Origin: Bacteroides sp. UBA7335
GTDB lineage: Bacteria; Bacteroidota; Bacteroidia; Bacteroidales; Bacteroidaceae
DNA: 9,274 bases
Assembly: GCA_002471185.1 (NCBI GenBank)
Contig: DKPL01000051.1
Location: 1-9,274, forward strand
Reading direction: 5' to 3'
Both the position numbers and the translations under genes were made by a program. The notes below the pieces were generated by a model. It searched no databases, was not told the origin of the DNA, and was given only the letters and a program-made list of their open reading frames with translations. Numbering within the stretch: position 1 is the first letter of the stretch; each line of letters opens with the position of its first letter. Positions 1 through 6,441 of the stretch are shown here, piece after piece.

Positions 1-135
1 CTATCGACAACTTGCTTGGCGGCGAGAAAACAGATTTTAGCTATCTGCCCCATATTAGAGGATCAATATATCTCTGCCGATGAAACTTATTACAAAATAT
101 TAGTTCCGGACAAGAACATTAGTGAATTTATTTGA
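1..135 (+). pseudogene. 3' end of an unidentified gene, apparently frameshifted
   Basis: The first bases look like the tail of a plus-strand coding region cut by the window edge. The frame from base 3 reads protein-like sequence (DNLLGGEKTDFSYLP) up to about base 50 and then stops at a TGA near 81. The frame from base 1 continues with plausible protein (ILEDQYISADETYYKILV) and stops with TGA at 133-135. One extra base near the CCCC run at 48-51 would join the two. I do not recognise the family. The only other reading is that frame 1 alone is the true tail, but its first 17 residues look unlike protein. A strong terminator lies about 130 bases downstream, as expected after a real gene. Existence of a coding tail is moderately likely; the frameshift is inference. 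Confidence 0.27.
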
Positions 136-262
136 TTTATGAGTGCGGGATAACTCAAAGGCAGCACTGATACCTTTTATTCCCATCGCATAGCAATGAA
201 GAATGTTTGCTAATTTTGTAGTCATTGTAATTTGGATGTTAACCTATCGGCCAGGACGGGAA

Positions 263-318
263 CCAAAATAAAAAAAACCCTGCCGGATTGTATTCCGGCA
301 GGTTTTTTTTTATTTTGG
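263..318. terminator. strong bidirectional intrinsic terminator
   Basis: Two 24-base arms (263-286 and 295-318) are inverted copies with one mismatch, around an 8-base loop. The GC core is TGCCGG/CCGGCA with adjoining C and G bases. It is flanked by an A run on the left and nine T on the right, so it would work in both directions. It lies between the plus-strand gene tail ending at 135 and the minus-strand hipA ending at 435, where it would stop both converging transcripts. Confidence 0.9.
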
Positions 319-326
319 TACAAGGG

Positions 327-381
327 GGGGGAGTCTTATGTTGGCTCAAGGGGTCAACTTCACTTGGAGTACGGGGGCAAC
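327..381. repeat. G-rich repeats resembling an IS21-family element end
   Basis: GGGGTCAACTT at 350-360 is followed 23 bases later by GGGGGCAAC at 373-381. A degenerate copy (GGGGGAGTC) begins 23 bases earlier, at 327, inside an eight-G run. Repeated GGGGTCAAC-type blocks at about 20-base spacing are known at the ends of Bacteroidetes IS21-type elements, where the transposase binds. No istA or istB gene is present here, so this would be a remnant or solo end. The rest of 136-434 holds only the terminator and nothing else I can name. Confidence 0.4.
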
Positions 382-434
382 GTGCGCTAGATTTTCCACA
401 AAGATAATAAGATTATGCCAAATAGCTATAGTGG

Positions 435-1541
435 TTATTTTAATCTGAATTTCAGCATCTTTTTCGTATTGCATTTCTCTGTCAATTCTTCTATGATTTG
501 ATTGGTAGCTTGCTTTGATAGCCCTATCTCCATTGCCAATGCAAGAACATCTACAAGCGTAGGTTCTCCTTTGCCATTGATGGTTGTGGTATGGTAACCA
601 TTAAATCCACTGCTTGGCAATAAGTCATAAGCAGGTGAAAGCTTCCAACTTCCGTCAATCCATTGGAACGAGAAGTTTTTGGCGTGATCGTCTCTATTAG
701 ATATTAAGATATTAAATACCATCAAGCGGAACATTTCCGCTACTTGCTCCATATCTTTAGTGAGACTCAGGGTCAACTTCAGTAGTAGAGAATAGTCTAA
801 ACTTGGAATACGGTAGTTTGCGTTGAGCAGACCTGACGCACTTATGGTGTGAATTCTACCTTTTGGGCTTCGGTCAAATCGTTCCACTCCAAAGTAGCAA
901 CCTTCAAACAGACGAGTTTCTGCCATTCTTATTCCACACTCTTTGGCAAGTAGTGAGTAGTTGTATTCAGTCTCTCCCACATTCGCTGGATCAGAGGTTG
1001 CCTTAAACTTCACTAACCACTCTTTACCATCTATTTTTGCAAACACTTTTGGACGTGCTCCACCAGACGAACCACCATATTTGTAGAGCAAATCAACAGA
1101 GCCATCACTCTCTTTACTTTCGAGAATCTGTGTAGCCTCTTTAGCTAAGCGGTCAAAATCGAGAAACTCGTCACTGGTAGCAACGCTTTTATCAGGTCTA
1201 TATTCCAAAGCTCCACGACCTGTTGAACCAATAAGCGATAGTCGCTCCAATATATTGAGTTTATAAGGGTCAATCCCTTTTTCTTGCAGATAGCGGTCAA
1301 GTAATAGATTTCCCCAACCATCGGGCAAACTATCATCAAAGACACCGAAGTTTCCTGCAAAGGGATCTCGTTTTGCCATGATCAAACCTGGCTTTAATGG
1401 TAAGTAATATGGAGAGATTGAAAATCCATCTTTCAACCAACCTGCATCGTACTCAAAGCCACATAATCCTTCAGGTGTGATAGCCATTCGACCAACACTC
1501 CTGTCAGACATAAAAATCTCTATTACTGATATGTTATTCAT
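435..1541 (-). CDS. hipA: HipA-like serine/threonine kinase toxin
   Basis: A 368-residue toxin-kinase of the HipA family. HipA proteins phosphorylate a cellular target (glutamyl-tRNA synthetase in E. coli) and cause growth arrest; the target here is unknown. Visible motifs are the Ser/Gly-rich loop GGSSGGARPK at about 156-165, where HipA carries its regulatory serine. Also seen are the probable ATP-binding lysine in VKFK (about 177-180), the catalytic loop NRDDHAKNF (282-290) and the metal-binding segment PAYDLLPS (303-310). The N-terminal part (1-90) fits the HipA_N domain. I chose the ATG at 1541 because it overlaps the hipB stop by 8 bases (ATGAATAA), typical translational coupling. An upstream ATG at 1592 would overlap hipB by 59 bases. 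All key residues are present, so it is probably active. At 368 residues it is shorter than E. coli HipA (~440), and its tail ends soon after the last helix in a lysine-rich stretch. A slightly truncated C-terminus is possible. Confidence 0.9.
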   Translation of the reverse strand: MNNISVIEIFMSDRSVGRMAITPEGLCGFEYDAGWLKDGFSISPYYLPLKPGLIMAKRDPFAGNFGVFDDSLPDGWGNLLLDRYLQEKGIDPYKLNILERLSLIGSTGRGALEYRPDKSVATSDEFLDFDRLAKEATQILESKESDGSVDLLYKYGGSSGGARPKVFAKIDGKEWLVKFKATSDPANVGETEYNYSLLAKECGIRMAETRLFEGCYFGVERFDRSPKGRIHTISASGLLNANYRIPSLDYSLLLKLTLSLTKDMEQVAEMFRLMVFNILISNRDDHAKNFSFQWIDGSWKLSPAYDLLPSSGFNGYHTTTINGKGEPTLVDVLALAMEIGLSKQATNQIIEELTEKCNTKKMLKFRLK

Positions 1542-1869
1542 CTCTTCGTCCTCGTTTGCGTTGTTTTGGCTGTTCTGCTTTGAGAATATCATCTATACTT
1601 TGGTATGCCCTTCCATTAAAAAGATCCTCAAATTCATCGGTCATATCCAATGCAAAGGCGAGCATTACCAATGAACGCAGTGATATTTCTCCTGTTGATT
1701 CAAAGCGGCGATACGATGGCATCGAGACTCCAGACTTAGCGGCAAGCATCTTCTGTGTCCAACCATTTTCTAATCTCCTTTGCTTGACCCTCTCTGCAAT
1801 ACCACGCATTAATGTATCAGGCGTTTTATTAATCAGAGATAATATATTATCGTTTATAGTTGATTCCAT
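1534..1869 (-). CDS. hipB: HipB-like antitoxin, Xre-family DNA-binding protein
   Basis: A 111-residue Xre/HTH_3 protein encoded directly upstream of hipA on the same strand and overlapping it by 8 bases. The helix-turn-helix spans about residues 25-75, with the recognition region WTQKMLAAKSGVSMPSYRRF (37-56). The basic tail KQRKRGRR (102-109) follows a YQSIDDIL segment often seen in HipB-like proteins that precede this HipA type. By family knowledge HipB binds and neutralises HipA and represses the shared promoter. The palindrome at 1914-1923 inside that promoter is the likely operator. The first ATG (1869) is used; a second Met at residue 21 would leave the DNA-binding domain intact. Confidence 0.88.
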   Translation of the reverse strand: MESTINDNILSLINKTPDTLMRGIAERVKQRRLENGWTQKMLAAKSGVSMPSYRRFESTGEISLRSLVMLAFALDMTDEFEDLFNGRAYQSIDDILKAEQPKQRKRGRRDE

Positions 1870-1897
1870 ACCAAAAAAGCTATTATATGAGCACTTA

Positions 1898-1928
1898 CGA
1901 AATTAATCAATATTTATCGATAATCAAA
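1898..1928 (-). promoter_or_regulatory. hipBA promoter, Bacteroidetes type
   Basis: On the minus strand, TTTG (complement of 1925-1928) is followed after exactly 19 bases by TAATTTCG (complement of 1898-1905). That differs by one base from the Bacteroidetes -7 consensus TAnnTTTG. Transcription would start near 1891, about 22 bases before the hipB ATG. Confidence 0.62.
1914..1923. promoter_or_regulatory. probable HipB operator, TTATCGATAA
   Basis: A perfect 10-bp palindrome placed between the -33 and -7 boxes of the hipBA promoter. Bound protein here would block RNA polymerase, which fits autorepression by HipB. Assignment to HipB is inference from position. Confidence 0.5.
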
Positions 1929-2023
1929 ATAATTCATCACTTTATTATGTATAAGAGATCTAATGCCAACAACTAATATTGATGTAAAGTCTAAGTTCGA
2001 TTATTATTTCTTGATTGAGAATA

Positions 2024-2075
2024 CATTATCACTTTTTTTGCGCATTATCAAAGCATAATAATAATGTGCATTATT
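2024..2075. repeat. CATTATCA direct repeats and AATAATG/CATTATT hairpin
   Basis: CATTATCA occurs at 2024-2031 and 2043-2050, starts 19 bp apart (about two helical turns). Then comes an inverted repeat with arms 2060-2066 and 2069-2075. A short TAGA microsatellite (3.75 units) follows at 2089-2103. Together they look like protein-binding sites in the divergent region between hipB and the next gene. The binding protein is unknown. Confidence 0.3.
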
Positions 2076-2109
2076 TTTTATAACTTAATAGATAGATAGA
2101 TAGCTATAA

Positions 2110-2259
2110 ATAGGGATTGGTACAGATGCGTTTAGTGCAAAGAGATTATGTAATTTTGAACCTGAAATAGTTGTAGTCACTAAAGTGCCAAACGAAGCCA
2201 AAAAGCAATATAATATTTTACTTTTGAACAGAATGATGAATGGATCACTTTTTAATTAG
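2110..2259 (+). pseudogene. possible coding remnant without a start codon
   Basis: A 49-codon open frame between a TAA at 2107 and a TAG at 2257 translates to protein-like sequence (for example EPEIVVVTKVPNEAKKQYN). It has no ATG before residue 38, and its first codons follow an in-frame stop. It may be the relic of a decayed gene, or chance in AT-rich DNA. I do not recognise it. Apart from the sites listed separately, nothing else in 1870-2315 looks coding. Confidence 0.15.
2151..2226 (+). promoter_or_regulatory. candidate -7 boxes for the small HTH gene
   Basis: TAATTTTG at 2151-2158 and TACTTTTG at 2219-2226 both match TAnnTTTG exactly. Neither has a TTTG at the right distance upstream, so they are weak candidates for the promoter of the gene at 2316. 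Confidence 0.22.
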
Positions 2260-2315
2260 AAAACGGAGCAATTTTCAATTAGTATCTACAATTAAACTAT
2301 CTGTAGAGTCAGATT

Positions 2316-2555
2316 ATGGAGCGTTTTGACACAATTGACAAAACGTTGGAGCGAATGAATAAATTAAAAGATTGTCTGGACGGCGATAAGCTACTCGACA
2401 ACTACGACCTTTGCACTCTACTTGGCGTAACCAAACGGACACTGGCCCGTTATCGACAAAAAGGCAAAGTCCGTTTTTATATGATTGACGGCCGAACCTA
2501 TTATAAATCTTCCGAGATCAAAGAGTTCCTAAAGGCAAAAGGCAAGTCGTTTTGA
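2316..2555 (+). CDS. excisionase-like helix-turn-helix protein
   Basis: A 79-residue basic protein with a MerR/HTH_17-like domain at about residues 27-73. It has the helix-turn-helix YDLCTLLGVTKRTLARYRQK (29-48), then the wing VRFYMIDGRTYYKSSEIKEFL (52-72). This arrangement is common in small Bacteroidetes proteins on conjugative and mobilizable elements, where they act as excision or transfer regulators. It is somewhat shorter than those relatives (often 90-100 residues), mainly in the N-terminal region. No integrase or mobilization gene lies beside it, so a role in excision is not supported locally. It could instead regulate a neighbour, such as the ATPase that begins 178 bases downstream on the same strand. 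The start is the only ATG before the domain that fits. Confidence 0.72.
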   Translation: MERFDTIDKTLERMNKLKDCLDGDKLLDNYDLCTLLGVTKRTLARYRQKGKVRFYMIDGRTYYKSSEIKEFLKAKGKSF

Positions 2556-2596
2556 TTATTGTCCGAATCAGGCAGAAGAGGCTCATAACCAAAAAA

Positions 2597-2711
2597 TGCT
2601 CTCTCTTGGAGCGATTTACCCTTTCTTTTGCTCTCTTATTGAGCATTCTTACTTGATATTTGCTCTCTTATTGAGCATTTTTACTTGATATTTGCTCAAT
2701 GATAGAGCAAA
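2597..2711. promoter_or_regulatory. four phased operator palindromes, 32-bp period
   Basis: TGCTC-N7-GAGCA palindromes begin at 2597, 2629, 2661 and 2693, so each step is exactly 32 bp (about three helical turns). The first ends GAGCG instead of GAGCA. The middle two 32-bp units differ at a single base, which shows recent tandem duplication. The last copy is the best, with 7-base arms TTTGCTC/GAGCAAA (2691-2697 and 2705-2711), and overlaps the -33 box of the ATPase promoter. It reads as a cooperative repressor array. The repressor is not identified; the ATPase itself or the small HTH protein are candidates. Confidence 0.72.
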
Positions 2712-2724
2712 AATATTATCTTTG
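2691..2724 (+). promoter_or_regulatory. promoter of the AAA ATPase gene
   Basis: TTTG at 2691-2694 and a perfect -7 box TATCTTTG at 2717-2724, spaced 22 bases apart. Transcription would start near 2730, only a few bases before the ATG at 2734. The mRNA would therefore be leaderless or nearly so. Confidence 0.65.
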
Positions 2725-2733
2725 CAGTATTAA

Positions 2734-3915
2734 ATGTGTAAAGCTATGGACAGATTACAGGAATACTTCAATAACTCATTACGAAAAACCAATACTGATT
2801 TTCATCGTTATATGTACGATCGAATTAATTGGAACAACCGAATGATTGGACTTACCGGACCTCGCGGAGTTGGTAAGACTACTTTGATTTTGCAATATAT
2901 AAAAGAGAATATGCCACGAGAAAATTCTCTTTATGCGACTGCTGAAGATTTCTATTTTGCAGATCACAAGCTGACAGATTTAGCTGACGAGTTCGTAAAG
3001 ATGGGGGGCAAATATCTGTTTATAGATGAGATACACAAATATAAAGATTGGTCGAAAGAGTTGAAGCTAATCTATGACTACCATTCGGAATTGAAGGTTG
3101 TTTTTACGGGCTCATCTGTGCTTGACATAAAAAAAGGAGCCTCTGACTTGAGCCGCCGTGCCGTGATGTATCAAATGCAGGGGCTTTCATTTAGAGAATA
3201 TCTAAAATTGTTTCACAGCATTGATATTGCTCGTTATGATTTAGCAGATATTATCTCTCAAAAAGTAACTCTACCTAACGATTTTCGTCCATTAGCATAT
3301 TTCAAAGAATATTTGAAAAGAGGGTACTATCCATTTGCTTTAGAAAGTGATTTTGACATTAAACTTCAACAAGTTCTGAATCAAACCCTCGAAACGGATA
3401 TCCCATTATTTGCCGATATGAATGTTTCGACAGGGCGTAAGCTGAAACAACTACTGGTAATCATTGCCAAAAGCGCCCCATTCAAGCCAAATATCAGTTC
3501 GATTGCTACTGCACTTGGTTCAAGTCGAAATAGCATTGCTGATTATTGCCTGTACATAGAAGAAGCTGGTCTTATTGCTCAATTGCGTGATGCCACCGGA
3601 GGGATTCGAGGATTGGGAAAAGTTGATAAAATTTACTTGGATAACACAAATCTAATCTACAGTCTTGGAGGGGCAATGTCGGATATTGGGAATATCCGGG
3701 AAACTCTTTTTTTGAATCAAATGCGTGTTGAGCACGATGTAATCAGTTCATCTGTATCAGATTTTCAAATAGACAATATGACCTTTGAAGTTGGAGGGAA
3801 AAATAAAAAGCAGAAGCAGCTACAAGGCATAGAGAATGGCTATGTAGTAAAAGACGACATCGAAATGGGGTATGCGAATGTCATTCCACTGTGGCAATTT
3901 GGATTGGAGTATTAA
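2734..3915 (+). CDS. AAA-type ATPase with DUF4143-like C-terminal domain
   Basis: A 393-residue protein of a family expanded in many Bacteroidetes genomes, whose cellular role is not established. The N-terminal P-loop domain (about 25-160) shows Walker A GPRGVGKT (42-49) and Walker B YLFIDEIH (94-101). It also has a sensor-like FTGSS (124-128) and a possible arginine finger in SRR (140-142). A winged-helix-like stretch follows (about 235-285). The C-terminal DUF4143-type domain contains IRETLFLNQM (321-330) and FEVGGKNK (351-358). The E352...K356 pair recalls a PD-(D/E)XK nuclease core, though activity is unproven. All ATPase motifs are intact. A second ATG at 2746 gives a protein four residues shorter and a more usual leader; either start is possible. 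The gene is preceded by the four-palindrome array and is probably monocistronic. It faces the hcp operon across a 504-bp gap. Confidence 0.88.
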   Translation: MCKAMDRLQEYFNNSLRKTNTDFHRYMYDRINWNNRMIGLTGPRGVGKTTLILQYIKENMPRENSLYATAEDFYFADHKLTDLADEFVKMGGKYLFIDEIHKYKDWSKELKLIYDYHSELKVVFTGSSVLDIKKGASDLSRRAVMYQMQGLSFREYLKLFHSIDIARYDLADIISQKVTLPNDFRPLAYFKEYLKRGYYPFALESDFDIKLQQVLNQTLETDIPLFADMNVSTGRKLKQLLVIIAKSAPFKPNISSIATALGSSRNSIADYCLYIEEAGLIAQLRDATGGIRGLGKVDKIYLDNTNLIYSLGGAMSDIGNIRETLFLNQMRVEHDVISSSVSDFQIDNMTFEVGGKNKKQKQLQGIENGYVVKDDIEMGYANVIPLWQFGLEY

Positions 3916-3956
3916 AGTCCTTTGAGGCACAAATTCAGTTAATTAACGGCTTTTTC

Positions 3957-3989
3957 ATTGGGTAGTTTCAGTGAAATTTAGTACATTTG
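3957..3989 (+). promoter_or_regulatory. orphan promoter with no gene behind it
   Basis: A perfect -7 box TACATTTG (3982-3989) lies 21 bases after ATTG (3957-3960), close to the TTTG consensus. The ATG at 3998 opens only 12 codons before TAA. The promoter may drive a small RNA or be left from a deleted gene. Confidence 0.35.
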
Positions 3990-4133
3990 TGGTGTAAATG
4001 ATTACTTGTATAAACGCCCTTTTTGAGATGTTATAATTGTCGTAAAACCAGCTTACACCAAACAGTACACATTAGTGTTCTTGAATATGTAAGCCACTGA
4101 AAACATACGGGTTAGAGTCGGAAAGTTCACGAA

Positions 4134-4148
4134 CCTCTTTCTCCGCCA
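4134..4148 (+). other. tRNA-Ser 3'-end-like remnant, possible attachment site
   Basis: CCTCTTTCTCCGCCA resembles the 3' acceptor strand, discriminator G and CCA of a bacterial tRNA-Ser. The matching 5' acceptor strand and a T-arm are absent, so it is not a tRNA gene. Such 3'-end copies are left when an element integrates into a tRNA gene. Two short inverted repeats adjoin it: GTTC/GAAC at 4125-4134 and TCCG/CGGA at 4142-4156. Confidence 0.3.
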
Positions 4149-4168
4149 AGTACGGAAGCAAAATCAAG

Positions 4169-4209
4169 AAAAGAGCTGCAAATCACTGACTCACTACTCT
4201 TTTTGTTTT
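4169..4209 (+). terminator. weak intrinsic terminator candidate
   Basis: AAAAGAG (4169-4175) pairs with CTCTTTT (4197-4203) around a 21-base loop, followed by a T-rich run. The stem is short and AT-rich. It could end transcripts from the ATPase gene or the orphan promoter. Confidence 0.3.
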
Positions 4210-4354
4210 TGGGTTTTGCGCAAAATATAGCAATTTAAGCGTATCATACTGATTGCTCGAAACAACAGTATGATTACGATAGATCCTTTTGCCAGCTACA
4301 AAATTCAATGAGAAATGACTTACACTTTATAGACATCAGTTTTTCACACATTTA

Positions 4355-4390
4355 AAAGGTGTAAACCACATTATAGTGACTTACACCTTT
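4355..4390. repeat. 10-bp inverted repeat between converging genes
   Basis: AAAGGTGTAA (4355-4364) and TTACACCTTT (4381-4390) form perfect arms around 16 bases, 30 bases past the hcp stop. It may end the hcp operon, although the T run after the stem on the minus strand is short. Related TTACAC/GTGTAA sequences also occur at 3992, 4053 and 4320, so it could equally be a protein-binding site. Apart from the sites listed, nothing in 3916-4419 looks coding. Confidence 0.4.
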
Positions 4391-4419
4391 ATATTATAAA
4401 GAGTGAATCTTCTATCTCG

Positions 4420-6039
4420 TTACATCATAAACTTCTTAAGATCTTCATCTACTGTAGTTATCCCCCCAATACCAAATTGTTCAATTAGTACTTTTGCAAC
4501 ATTAGGCGAAAGAAATGCAGGAAGAGTTGGACCCAAATGGATGTTCTTAACACCCAAAGATAACAGAGCTAACAAAACAATTACTGCCTTTTGCTCATAC
4601 CAAGCTATGTTGTAAACAATAGGTAACTCATTAACATCATCAAGTCCAAATACCTCTTTTAGCTTAAGGGCTATCAAAGCCAAAGAGTAGCTATCATTGC
4701 ACTGCCCAGCATCTAACACACGTGGTATACCACCAATGTCACCAAGAGGAAGCTTATTGTATCGATATTTAGCACAACCAGCTGTAAGTATTACCACATC
4801 TTTGGGTAGTCCTTGAGCAAATTCAGTGTAATACTCACGACTTTTCATTCTGCCATCACAACCTGCCATCACCACAAATTTGCGAATAGCTCCCGACTTA
4901 ACAGCTTCTACTACTTTATCGGCAAGAGCCAATACTTGCGCATGCGCAAATCCGCCAACAATCTCACCAGTTTCTATTTCAGTGGGAGGTGCGCAACGTT
5001 TAGCATGTTCAATAATTGCAGAAAAATCTTTTGCCTTTCCTGCTTCTCTATTTGGAATATGAGGAAAACCCGGGAAACCTGAAGAGCCGGTAGTATATAC
5101 TCGATCACCATAAGTTGCATTCGAGCGTGGAGGAACAATACAATTGGTTGTAAACAAGATAGGACCATTAAAAGATTCAAACTCTTGCGTTTGTTTCCAC
5201 CATGCATTTCCATAGTTGCCTGCAAAATGTGCATATTTCTTAAAAGCTGGATAGTAATGTGCAGGAAGCATTTCGCTGTGTGTATAAACATCTACTCCTG
5301 TACCTTCTGTCTGTTCCAACAAGTCTTGCATATCACGCAAGTCGTGACCGGAAATTAAAATAGCTGGATTTTTTCTTACTCCAATATTTACTTTGGTTAC
5401 CTCCGGATTTCCATAAGTAGAAGTATTAGCTTTGTCTAATAGCGACATGGCACGTACTCCTAACTCTCCTACTCCGAGGACTAAGTTCACCAACTCTTCC
5501 ACGCTAATATCATGACGTGAGACTTCAGCCAAAGTTGTTTCAATAGATTCATAAAGAGAAGACTCTTCATAACCCAAGTTAAGTGCATGTTCTGCATAAG
5601 CAGCTGCTCCCTTTATTCCATATATGGCTAGTTGTTTTAGCGAACGTAAATCTTCGTTTTCTTCAGCTAAAACGCCTACTGCCAAGTGTGGCTTATCTTT
5701 CAACTCATCAGCATCGGGCAGGGTTATTTCTCTTTTCTTTGCAGCAGCCATTAGTTCATTACGAATTTCTACCGCTTTTTTAATTCGAGCCTCAATCGCT
5801 GAGTTATCAAAGTTCGCATTGGTTATGGTGCAGAAAAGAGCATCCAACACAAATCGGCTTGCTTGATTATCAGCATCGCCCTTCTTTCTTAATTCGCTAT
5901 TTACAATAGCAATGCCGCGAACAACATACAATAAAGAATCCATCAACGCAGATGTTTGAGGTTCTTTACCACATACGCCTTTTAAAGTGCAGCCTTTGCC
6001 ACCGGCAGCTTCTTGGCATTGAAAACAAAACATATTCAT
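4420..6039 (-). CDS. hcp: hybrid cluster protein (hydroxylamine reductase), class I
   Basis: A 539-residue, full-length Hcp. The enzyme reduces nitric oxide to nitrous oxide and can reduce hydroxylamine to ammonia. It protects anaerobes from nitrosative stress in the cytoplasm. The N-terminal cubane ligands are C5, C8, C17 and C23, spaced C-X2-C-X8-C-X5-C, the class I (anaerobe) pattern. All hybrid-cluster ligands can be placed: H232 (SGHDLRD), E256 (THSEMLPAHYYP), C300 (TTNCIVPP), C394 (AGCDGR), C422 (AGCAKYR), C447 (GQCND), E482 and K484 (WYEQK). C394 corresponds to the residue that carries the persulfide in studied Hcp. There is no frameshift or missing residue. It is the last gene of a three-gene operon, 48 bases after the cupin gene, and no internal promoter is visible in that gap. 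The start is ATG 6039; a second ATG two codons on is equally usable. Confidence 0.97.
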   Translation of the reverse strand: MNMFCFQCQEAAGGKGCTLKGVCGKEPQTSALMDSLLYVVRGIAIVNSELRKKGDADNQASRFVLDALFCTITNANFDNSAIEARIKKAVEIRNELMAAAKKREITLPDADELKDKPHLAVGVLAEENEDLRSLKQLAIYGIKGAAAYAEHALNLGYEESSLYESIETTLAEVSRHDISVEELVNLVLGVGELGVRAMSLLDKANTSTYGNPEVTKVNIGVRKNPAILISGHDLRDMQDLLEQTEGTGVDVYTHSEMLPAHYYPAFKKYAHFAGNYGNAWWKQTQEFESFNGPILFTTNCIVPPRSNATYGDRVYTTGSSGFPGFPHIPNREAGKAKDFSAIIEHAKRCAPPTEIETGEIVGGFAHAQVLALADKVVEAVKSGAIRKFVVMAGCDGRMKSREYYTEFAQGLPKDVVILTAGCAKYRYNKLPLGDIGGIPRVLDAGQCNDSYSLALIALKLKEVFGLDDVNELPIVYNIAWYEQKAVIVLLALLSLGVKNIHLGPTLPAFLSPNVAKVLIEQFGIGGITTVDEDLKKFMM

Positions 6040-6087
6040 CTTACATCAGTTTTTTAGGGTTTAACTTTGGCTAATAATTATCGTATA

Positions 6088-6441
6088 TCAACCTTTAATC
6101 ATAGTGAGAAGCATCTTAAAACGCTCTACAGCATACACAGCATGAGAAATATTGGCAGGCATAATAATCATTTCTCCTTGCTTTACTCTAAATGGTTTTC
6201 CTGCAATACGTATTTCTGTTTCTCCATCAATAACCTGTACCAATGCATCGAAAGGAGCAGAGTGTTCACTTAACCCTTGAGATTTATCAAAAGAGAAAAG
6301 TGTAACATTGCCTGCTGTACTTTTGATTACTTGTTTGCTCACTATTCCGCCTAAAGAATAATCAACTTGTTGTGCTAGATTTATCACTTCAGCACTTTTA
6401 AATAATACCTGATCTTCCATATTACTTTTTTTTAAAGCCAT
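6088..6441 (-). CDS. small cupin-domain protein of the hcp operon
   Basis: A 117-residue single-domain cupin (beta-barrel fold). Motif 2 is recognisable as G89...P95...H100 (GEMIIMPANISH). Motif 1 is around GLSEHSAPFDALVQVIDG (56-73), where only H60 of the usual HXH pair remains and the expected Glu is Asp65. Metal binding is therefore doubtful, or uses an incomplete ligand set. Function is unknown. Its place between the ferredoxin-like gene and hcp suggests a role in the same response, perhaps sensing or binding a small molecule. The ATG at 6441 overlaps the upstream stop by 10 bases (ATGGCTTTAA), which implies coupled translation. A Met seven codons later (6420) is an alternative start. There is no signal peptide, so it is probably cytoplasmic. 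Confidence 0.82.
   Translation of the reverse strand: MALKKSNMEDQVLFKSAEVINLAQQVDYSLGGIVSKQVIKSTAGNVTLFSFDKSQGLSEHSAPFDALVQVIDGETEIRIAGKPFRVKQGEMIIMPANISHAVYAVERFKMLLTMIKG

Noticed and set aside
324..331. G8 run as a phase-variation tract
   Set aside because: It lies in non-coding sequence away from any promoter and is better explained by the G-rich IS-like repeats.
1556..1906. 116-codon plus-strand open frame opposite hipB
   Set aside because: It is antisense to hipB and the start of hipA, with no domain or promoter.
2597..2724. Possible short CRISPR array from regularly spaced repeats
   Set aside because: The 32-bp units are directly adjacent with no unique spacers, there is no cas gene, and the last unit holds the promoter of the next gene.
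4090..4148. Possible complete tRNA gene
   Set aside because: Only a tRNA-Ser-like 3' end is present; no 5' acceptor strand, anticodon arm or valid T-loop can be folded.
4974..5291. 105-codon open frame inside hcp on the same strand
   Set aside because: It overlaps well-conserved hcp coding sequence in another frame and shows no recognisable domain.
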